Source: Nocardia yamanashiensis NBRC 100130 (GTDB taxonomy: Bacteria > Actinomycetota > Actinomycetes > Mycobacteriales > Mycobacteriaceae). From it: DNA of 64,000 bases. The DNA is taken from NCBI RefSeq assembly GCF_001613325.1, contig NZ_BDCD01000002.1, positions 496,001 through 560,000 of the forward strand. The letters run 5' to 3'. The notes beneath the pieces were generated by a model. It saw only the letters and a list, made by a program, of their open reading frames with translations, was not told the DNA's origin and made no database searches. The stretch's first letter is position 1. Each line of letters begins with the position of its first letter. This document shows, piece by piece, positions 58,661 to 64,000 of the stretch. A program made the position numbers and the translations under genes.

Positions 58661-58818
58661 CCGCGACCAGCCACTTATCGCGGTAATCGCGCCTCGCGCA
58701 ACACCTTCGGGGGTCACCGGGGGATGAAGGGGGGTCTCACCCCACCCCTGGGGTACCTATTTCGCCGGTCCGGTTCGACGGACGATCTTTTCATCAGATA
58801 ACGGCGAAAGGATCCGGA

Positions 58819-59523
58819 GTGGGTACCGACGGCAAGGCAGTGGCAACGTCGCAGGACCGTGGCGAGGGGCACGGGGCGACGGTGGCACCGATTGCCTCGC
58901 GCCGGCAACACCAGGCGGGGCGGGGAACCAAAGGCACGACCGCGGCGACGTCGGAATCCCGGCGCGCGGCCGCGGAATTGGAGAAGTTGATCGGTCCGGC
59001 GGCGGGGGGTGACCGGGACGCCGTCTCGGAGATCCTGCGCATCGTCTACCCGCTCGTGCGGCGCTACTGCGCGGCCCGCATGAGCGGCGCCGGGCATCTG
59101 CACGTGACCGCCGACGACGTGGCCCAGGAGATCTGCCTGGCCACCGTCCAGGCCATCCCGCGCTACCGGGACCAGGGCAAGTCGTTCCTGGCGTTCGTGT
59201 ACGGCATCTCGGCCAACAAGGTCGCCGACGCGTTCCGCCGGGCCCAGCTGCACCCGGCCTACCCGGTCGCGGAATTCCCGGACGCGCCGGTCACCGAGGC
59301 CGGCCCCGAAGAGCGGGCCCTGGCCACCGAAACCCGTGAGGCGACCCGGGAACTCATGAAGGTGCTCGCCCCGACCCATCGCGAGGTGCTGGTCATGCGC
59401 ATCGTGCTGGGGTGGACCGCGGCCCAGACCGCCGAAGCCATCGGCACCAGCCCCGGCGTGGTCCGGGTCATGCAGCACCGCGCCCTCAACCGCCTCCGGG
59501 CCGAATTGCGCGCGGCGTCATAA
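58819..59523 (+). CDS. Sigma-70 family factor, SigD/ShbA-like
   Basis: A 234-residue group 3/4-like sigma factor. The first 45 residues are low-complexity; region 2 is VYPLVRRYCAARMSGAGHLH, TADDVAQEICLATVQAIPRY and GKSFLAFVYGISANKVADAF; region 4 is LAPTHREVLVMRIVLGWTAA and QTAEAIGTSPGVVRVMQHRA. The pattern fits the ShbA/SigD class that in Streptomyces drives transcription of the principal sigma gene. In M. tuberculosis no sigma gene lies at this position, so this is an insertion into the conserved block. Start GTG 58819 follows GAAAGGATCCGGA. Confidence 0.88.
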   Translation: MGTDGKAVATSQDRGEGHGATVAPIASRRQHQAGRGTKGTTAATSESRRAAAELEKLIGPAAGGDRDAVSEILRIVYPLVRRYCAARMSGAGHLHVTADDVAQEICLATVQAIPRYRDQGKSFLAFVYGISANKVADAFRRAQLHPAYPVAEFPDAPVTEAGPEERALATETREATRELMKVLAPTHREVLVMRIVLGWTAAQTAEAIGTSPGVVRVMQHRALNRLRAELRAAS

Positions 59524-59537
59524 CGAATCACCCGAAA

Positions 59538-59569
59538 AGGGCCGAGCGCGGGGGTGTGCGCTCGGCCCT
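59538..59569. terminator. 12-bp hairpin after the sigma factor gene
   Basis: AGGGCCGAGCGC (59538-59549) pairs perfectly with GCGCTCGGCCCT (59558-59569), eight-base loop, 15 bases after the sigma stop. Confidence 0.8.
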
Positions 59570-59582
59570 TCGGTATGTCCGT

Positions 59583-59643
59583 GTCGAGTGGCACACCAGC
59601 GAGGGGATTTGTCCGATTCCGCCGCGGTGGTGTGCCACTCGAC
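59583..59643. repeat. Perfect 16-bp inverted repeat at a convergent junction
   Basis: GTCGAGTGGCACACCA (59583-59598) and TGGTGTGCCACTCGAC (59628-59643) are exact inverse complements separated by 29 bases. The element lies just before the end of the convergent ceoC gene (stop at 59647) and after the sigma terminator. It may terminate ceoC transcription, or be a small inserted repeat. Confidence 0.8.
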
Positions 59644-59646
59644 GGG

Positions 59647-60336
59647 TCAGGCGGGGGTGGGGATGGTGCTGCCGAAGCCGTTGACGCCGAGGGCTTTACG
59701 GAGGTCGTCTTCGGATTCGACGGAGGCTACGAAGAGGAGTTCGTCGGAGCCTTCGATGGGGTCGTCGCCCTGGGGGACGATGACTCGGCCGCCGCGGAGG
59801 ATGGCGACCAGGGCGGCGTCGCGGGGGAGGCGGAGGGTGCGAACGGCCTTGCCCGCCAAGGGGGTATCGCCGGGGAGGGTGATCTCGACCAGGTTGGCCT
59901 GGCCCTGGCGCAGGGTCATCAGGCGGACCAGGTCGCCGACCGAGACGGCTTCCTCGACCAGGGAGGCGAGCAAACGGGGTGTCGAGACCGCCACGTCGAC
60001 GCCCCACGAGGAATCGAAGAGCCATTCGTTGCGGGGGTCGTTGACGCGGGCCACCACCCGCTGGACGCCGAACTCGGTCTTGGCGAGCAGGCTGAAGACC
60101 AGGTTCACCTTGTCGTCGCCGGTGGCGGCGATGACCACGTCGTAGGTCTCCAGGCCGGCCTCTTCGAGGGTTTCCAGCTCGCAGGCGTCGGCGTGGGTCC
60201 AGACCGCGGTGGGGGCGATGGTGGGGTCGATGTGGTCGAGGCGGCGCTCGAGCAGCATCACCTGATGCCCGCCGCGCAATAGCTCCTGGGCGATGGATCG
60301 GCCGACCGCGCCGGCTCCCGCAATGGCTACCTTCAT
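59647..60336 (-). CDS. ceoC: TrkA-type K+ uptake regulatory protein
   Basis: A 229-residue RCK protein. VAIAGAGAVGRSIAQELLRG is the nucleotide-binding GxGxxG loop, VMLLERRLDHIDP ends with an acidic residue for ribose, and VVARVNDPRNEWLFDSSWGV follows. The RCK_C domain has NLVEITLPGDTPLAGKAVRT and RVIVPQGDDPIEGSDELLFV. It would bind NAD(H)/ATP and gate a K+ channel or transporter. Orthologue by position of Rv2692. Two bases separate it from ceoB upstream. Confidence 0.94.
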   Translation of the reverse strand: MKVAIAGAGAVGRSIAQELLRGGHQVMLLERRLDHIDPTIAPTAVWTHADACELETLEEAGLETYDVVIAATGDDKVNLVFSLLAKTEFGVQRVVARVNDPRNEWLFDSSWGVDVAVSTPRLLASLVEEAVSVGDLVRLMTLRQGQANLVEITLPGDTPLAGKAVRTLRLPRDAALVAILRGGRVIVPQGDDPIEGSDELLFVASVESEDDLRKALGVNGFGSTIPTPA

Positions 60337-60338
60337 GA

Positions 60339-61004
60339 TCAGTCCTCGCTCGCGGGCGGATTACCGGCCAGGGCGACGGCCTCGCCCACGCTGCCGGAGG
60401 TGGCTGCGATGTAGACGGTGTCGTCGGCCTGCAGCATGGTCTTGCCGCCCGGCAGCATGCCCTGCCCGAATCGGATCAGGAAGGCCACGCGCGCACCGAT
60501 GGCGCTCTCCAGCGACTGCACGGTGCGGCCGTACCAATCCTCGTGCAGGACCAGCTCGGTGACCGCCACGGTGCCGGTGGGATCGCGCCAGGTGGTGGTG
60601 CTCTGATCGGCCACCAGCGTGCGCAGGAATCGGTCGGTCGTCCAGGGGACTGTCGCGATGGTCGGGATGCCCAGCCGCTCGTACACCGCGGCCCGCTTGG
60701 CGTCGTAGATGCGGGCCACCACGCGTTCCACGCCGAAGGTCTCGCGCGCCACCCGCGCCGAGATGATGTTGGAGTTGTCGCCCGAGGACACCGCCGCGAA
60801 CGCCCCCGCCTTCTCGATGCCCGCGCGGGTCAGCACATCCCGGTCGAATCCGACGCCGGTGATGCACAGGCCCGGGAAATCTCGGCCCAGGCGCAAGAAG
60901 GCGCTCGAATTCTGGTCGATCACCGCGACCTCGTGGCCGATCCGGACCAGGGCGCGCGCGAGTGAGGAACCCACTCGACCACACCCCATGATCACTACGT
61001 ACAC
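60339..61004 (-). CDS. ceoB: TrkA-type K+ uptake regulatory protein
   Basis: A 221-residue RCK protein. VVIMGCGRVGSSLARALVRI is the dinucleotide loop, EVAVIDQNSSAFLRL the ribose-binding acid, and FAAVSSGDNSNIISARVARE the next conserved block. The RCK_C domain includes WYGRTVQSLESAIGARVAFL and MLQADDTVYIAATSGSV. It pairs with ceoC as in mycobacteria (Rv2691/Rv2692). It is divergent from the APC permease, which may be the transporter it regulates. Confidence 0.94.
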   Translation of the reverse strand: MYVVIMGCGRVGSSLARALVRIGHEVAVIDQNSSAFLRLGRDFPGLCITGVGFDRDVLTRAGIEKAGAFAAVSSGDNSNIISARVARETFGVERVVARIYDAKRAAVYERLGIPTIATVPWTTDRFLRTLVADQSTTTWRDPTGTVAVTELVLHEDWYGRTVQSLESAIGARVAFLIRFGQGMLPGGKTMLQADDTVYIAATSGSVGEAVALAGNPPASED

Positions 61005-61215
61005 CGTGCGAACCCCATTCCCGAAAACCGTGGTGTGCGGTCTGGTTGCTCTTGTCCGGGTGGCAACCGTACCGCTCGAGTTTTTCCCGAGGCACTTTCC
61101 CCCTCCGGTCTTGCTTCAAACGCAATCGGAAAAAGCTCACATCCCTCACGGGCCACCCTACGACCCGGAAACCGAACCCGCCGCGCCGTGGACGCGACAT
61201 GACAACCACTGCCTT

Positions 61216-63216
61216 ATGCTCGCAGGAGTGTCGAAGTTGACGACGGCCGCCAAACGCATGCTGGTTGGCCGCCCATTCCGTAGCGATTCGCTCGGTCATA
61301 CCCTGTTGCCGAAGCGAATCGCGCTCCCGGTCTTCGCGTCCGACGCGCTCTCGTCGGTGGCGTACGCGCCCGAGGAAATCTTCCTGGTGCTCTCGGTGTC
61401 CGGATTGTCCGCTTACGCCTATGCCCCCTGGGTCGGTGTGGCGGTGGCGCTGGTCATGGCCGTCGTGGTGGCCAGCTACCGGCAGAACGTGCACGCCTAC
61501 CCCTCCGGCGGCGGCGACTACGAGGTGGCGACCAAGAATCTCGGGCCCACCGCGGGCCTCACGGTGGGCAGCGCGCTGCTGGTGGATTACGTACTGACCG
61601 TGGCGGTGTCGATTTCCTCGGCGGCCTCCAATATCGGCTCGGCCGTGCCGTTCGTCTCGACGCACAAGGTCTTGTTCGCGGTGGCGGCGATCGTGATCCT
61701 CACCGCAATCAATCTGCGCGGGGTGCGCGAATCCGGCACCGCCTTCGCGATTCCCACCTACGCCTTCATGATCGGCATGTTCGTCATGCTGCTGTGGGGA
61801 TTCACCCGTATCGGGATTCTGGGCGAGCAGGTGCACGCCGAGTCCTACGGATTCGGGTTGAAGGCCGAGGAAGAGCATCTGGCCGGTATCGCCTTCGTAT
61901 TCCTGATCGCTCGCGCGTTCTCCTCCGGATGCGCCGCGCTGACCGGTGTGGAAGCCATCAGCAATGGCGTACCCGCATTCCGGAAACCGAAGTCGCGCAA
62001 TGCCGCCACCACGCTGTTGCTGCTGGGCACGATTGCCATCTCGCTTTTCATGGGCATGATCGTGCTCACCCAGAAGGTGGGCATCGTGTACGCCCACAAC
62101 ACCGCCGACCTGATCGGCGCGCCGGCCGGCTACGAGCAGAAGACGCTGGTGGCGCAGCTCGCGGGCGCGGTGTTCGACGGGTTCCCGCTCGGGTTCTACT
62201 TCATCACCATCGTCACCGCGCTGATCCTGGTGCTGGCGGCCAACACCGCCTTCAACGGGTTCCCGGTGCTCGGGTCCATCCTGGCGCAGGACCGGTTCCT
62301 GCCGCGGCAGCTGCACACCCGCGGCGACCGGCTGGCGTTCTCCAACGGCATCATCTTCCTGGCGGGGGCGGCCATCGCGTTCGTGGTGCTGTTCGGGGCC
62401 GAGGTGACCAAGCTCATCCAGCTCTACATCGTCGGCGTGTTCGTCTCGTTCGTGCTGAGCCAGACCGGCATGCTGCGGCATTGGACGCGCCTGCTGCGCA
62501 CCGAGACCGATCCGGCGCAGCGGTCGCGGATGAAGCGGTCCCGGGTGATCAATGCCATCGGCCTGACCATGACGGCGACCGTGCTGGTCATCGTGCTGAT
62601 CACCAAGTTCCTGGCCGGGGCGTGGATCGCCATCGTGACCATGCTGGCGATCTTCGTGCTGATGAAGCTGATCCACCGGCATTACGACACGGTGGCGCGG
62701 GAGCTCGACGAAACCGATTGGGACGGTGTGCTGCCCAGCCGGACGCATTCCATCGTGCTGGTCTCGAAGCTGCATCTGCCGACCAAGCGGGCGCTGTCGT
62801 ACGCGCGGGCCACCCGGCCGGACACCCTCGAGGCCATCACGGTGAACGTGGACGAGCCCGATACCCGGGCGCTGGTGCGGGAATGGGAGCGCAGCGATAT
62901 CGCGGTGCCGCTCAAGGTGATCGAGTCGCCGTATCGCGAGATCACCAAGCCGGTGGTGGATTATGTGAAGCGGCTGCGCAAGGACGCGCCGCGCGACATC
63001 GTCACCGTGTTCATTCCCGAATACGTGGTGGGTCACTGGTGGGAGCAGTTGCTGCACAACCAGAGTGCGCTGCGGCTCAAGGGGCGGCTGCTGTTCGAGC
63101 CCGGCGTGATGGTGACCAGCGTGCCGTGGCAGCTGAGCTCCTCGGCCCGGGCCGCCCGGCCGCGTTCGGTGATCGCGCCCGGATCGGTGCGGCGTGGTTT
63201 CGGAGACGAAGGGTGA
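61216..63216 (+). CDS. APC-family permease, likely K+ or amino-acid transporter
   Basis: A 666-residue protein with 12 helices and a C-terminal soluble domain of about 170 residues. LLPKRIALPVFASDALSSVA, YPSGGGDYEVATKNLGPTAG, RAFSSGCAALTGVEAISNGV and NTAFNGFPVLGSILAQDRFL are characteristic of KimA-like APC transporters, and the universal-stress-like C terminus (HSIVLVSKLHLPTKRALSYA) supports this. Adjacent ceoB/ceoC regulators make a K+ role plausible. Start ATG 61216 is used; GTG 61228 (VSKLTTAAKRM) matches the M. tuberculosis Rv2690c start better. Confidence 0.9.
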   Translation: MLAGVSKLTTAAKRMLVGRPFRSDSLGHTLLPKRIALPVFASDALSSVAYAPEEIFLVLSVSGLSAYAYAPWVGVAVALVMAVVVASYRQNVHAYPSGGGDYEVATKNLGPTAGLTVGSALLVDYVLTVAVSISSAASNIGSAVPFVSTHKVLFAVAAIVILTAINLRGVRESGTAFAIPTYAFMIGMFVMLLWGFTRIGILGEQVHAESYGFGLKAEEEHLAGIAFVFLIARAFSSGCAALTGVEAISNGVPAFRKPKSRNAATTLLLLGTIAISLFMGMIVLTQKVGIVYAHNTADLIGAPAGYEQKTLVAQLAGAVFDGFPLGFYFITIVTALILVLAANTAFNGFPVLGSILAQDRFLPRQLHTRGDRLAFSNGIIFLAGAAIAFVVLFGAEVTKLIQLYIVGVFVSFVLSQTGMLRHWTRLLRTETDPAQRSRMKRSRVINAIGLTMTATVLVIVLITKFLAGAWIAIVTMLAIFVLMKLIHRHYDTVARELDETDWDGVLPSRTHSIVLVSKLHLPTKRALSYARATRPDTLEAITVNVDEPDTRALVREWERSDIAVPLKVIESPYREITKPVVDYVKRLRKDAPRDIVTVFIPEYVVGHWWEQLLHNQSALRLKGRLLFEPGVMVTSVPWQLSSSARAARPRSVIAPGSVRRGFGDEG

Positions 63217-64000
63217 GCCGGTCCGGAAGCGACTGGTACGGGGAGATTTTCGAGGTCCGGCTCGGGGCGCCCGGGCACGGCGGGTTCTGTGTGGCCCGGC
63301 ACGAAGGCCGGGTGCTGTTCGTGCGGCACGGCCTGCCCGGTGAACTGGTGCGCGCCCAGGTGACCGAGGATCGCGGCGGATCGTTCTGCCGCGCCGAGGC
63401 CATCGAGGTCCTGGAGGCGTCGCCCGACCGCATCCCCGCCACCTGCCCGGTCTCCGGACCCGGCGGCGCGGGCTGCTGCGATTTCGCCTTCGCCACCCCG
63501 GCGGCCCAGCGCGCGCTCAAGGCGTCCGTGGTGGCCGAACAACTGCGGCGGCTCGCGGGCTGGGAGCCGGAGATCACCGTCGAATCGATCGGCCCCGCCG
63601 CCGAATTCGGCGGCTGGCGCTCCCGGGTCCGCCTGGCCGTCGACGCCCAGGGCCGCGCGGGCGTGCACGCCTTCCGCAGCACCGACGTGATCGCCGACCT
63701 GCGCTGCCCACAGCCCATGCCCGGCGCGATGGACGGCATCGCCGACCGGAAATGGACGCCCGGCGCGGAACTGGTGGTGGCCGTCGACGGCGACGGCACC
63801 CGGCACCTGATCGAACTCGCGCCCGCCGAAGTGGATTTCGCGGGTGGTCGTGGCGGCCGTGATCGGCGCGGACAGTACGGCGGTTCCGGCCGCGCGGGCG
63901 GCACAGGCCGCAATGGTGGCTCGGCTCGCGGCGGCAGTTCGGGCCACGCTGACGCCCGGGCCGGCAATGGTGGCCGCCGCGGTGGCGATCGACGCAGCAC
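63213..64000 (+). CDS. TrmA/RumA-like 23S rRNA/tRNA (uracil-5) methyltransferase, N-terminal part
   Basis: Partial gene; 262 codons are visible before the edge. The N terminus is a TRAM-type OB fold (EIFEVRLGAPGHGGFCVARH, VLFVRHGLPGELVRAQVTED), then TCPVSGPGGAGCCDFAF with cysteines that may coordinate a cluster. GGWRSRVRLAVDAQGRAGVH and TDVIADLRCPQPMPGAMDGI match the middle of Rv2689c-type enzymes. From residue 210 a Gly/Arg/Ser-rich insertion begins (GGRGGRDRRGQYGGSGRAGG) and continues to the window edge. GTG 63213 overlaps the permease stop (GTGA). Confidence 0.9.
   Translation, partial: MSRSGSDWYGEIFEVRLGAPGHGGFCVARHEGRVLFVRHGLPGELVRAQVTEDRGGSFCRAEAIEVLEASPDRIPATCPVSGPGGAGCCDFAFATPAAQRALKASVVAEQLRRLAGWEPEITVESIGPAAEFGGWRSRVRLAVDAQGRAGVHAFRSTDVIADLRCPQPMPGAMDGIADRKWTPGAELVVAVDGDGTRHLIELAPAEVDFAGGRGGRDRRGQYGGSGRAGGTGRNGGSARGGSSGHADARAGNGGRRGGDRRS

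Noticed and set aside
60361..63057. 898-codon open frame on the minus strand antisense to the APC permease and ceoB
   Set aside because: Composition is His/Arg/Gly-rich with no domain; it is the GC-biased mirror frame of the APC permease, whose conserved blocks are unambiguous.
1..64000. CRISPR arrays, rRNA or tRNA genes
   Set aside because: No regularly spaced repeats of 25-40 bases, no cloverleaf with a GTTCGANTC-type T arm and no rRNA sequence was seen on reading both strands; a covariance-model scan would be more sensitive.

Overview
The window looks like chromosomal DNA of a mycolic-acid-containing actinobacterium, most probably Nocardia or a close relative. The DNA is very GC-rich, with many GTG starts and ATGA/GTGA gene overlaps. 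The block from about 49.5 kb to the end follows the gene order of the Mycobacterium tuberculosis Rv2703-Rv2689c segment: sigA, ppgK, suhB, cei, DUF4193, DUF3093, dut, DUF3710, alpha/beta hydrolase, OB-fold, DUF3159, ceoC, ceoB, APC permease, TrmA-like methyltransferase. A SigD/ShbA-like sigma factor gene is added between the DUF3159 gene and ceoC. Assignments rest on reading the translations; no database search was possible.

Region by region. 0-13.2 kb is a mosaic of housekeeping and regulatory genes: a GlxA-type regulator, ribB with a HAD hydrolase, a two-domain TerD protein with a proline-rich linker, a patatin phospholipase, an amidinotransferase-fold enzyme, two tandem XRE/MmyB-type regulators, a YihY-type membrane protein, a superfamily 2 helicase, an excalibur lipoprotein, an AraC regulator and a methyltransferase. 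13.2-18.3 kb holds a SWIM-protein/SNF2-helicase operon, a small DUF7455 zinc protein, an orphan copper-chaperone-like gene and a GNAT. 18.4-23.2 kb holds an acyl-CoA dehydrogenase, an AraC regulator, an aldehyde dehydrogenase homologue whose catalytic residues are altered, and a DUF952 protein. 23.3-25.8 kb is a KhtTU-like K+/H+ antiporter pair overlapped by a rhomboid-like gene. 26-29.9 kb is an ethanolamine operon (permease, eutB, a tiny coupled ORF, eutC) behind a GlnR-like site. 30-38.5 kb holds YdcF, CPA1 antiporter, MHYT, MscS, Ser/Thr kinase, VOC, DUF4126 and SMI1-like genes. 38.5-43.3 kb holds a secreted protein, a 31-residue peptide gene with its own hairpin, LemA and its partner, and hypothetical proteins.

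The most interesting part is 43.3-49.5 kb. Two low-GC modules are bracketed by three copies of a [hairpin + last codons of sigA] unit; the third copy is the real 3' end of sigA. Two copies share an 18-bp motif about 63 bp beyond the core, and the third has it on the other side. This has the layout of stacked integrative elements using the sigA 3' end as attachment site, but no integrase is visible. The cargo is a stand-alone DGQHR (DndB-type) protein, a broken HD-domain gene, a tightly coupled pair TIGR04255-type protein + HTH protein followed by a third gene of unknown function, and small decayed ORFs. This cargo is the best candidate here for an undescribed, possibly defensive, system.
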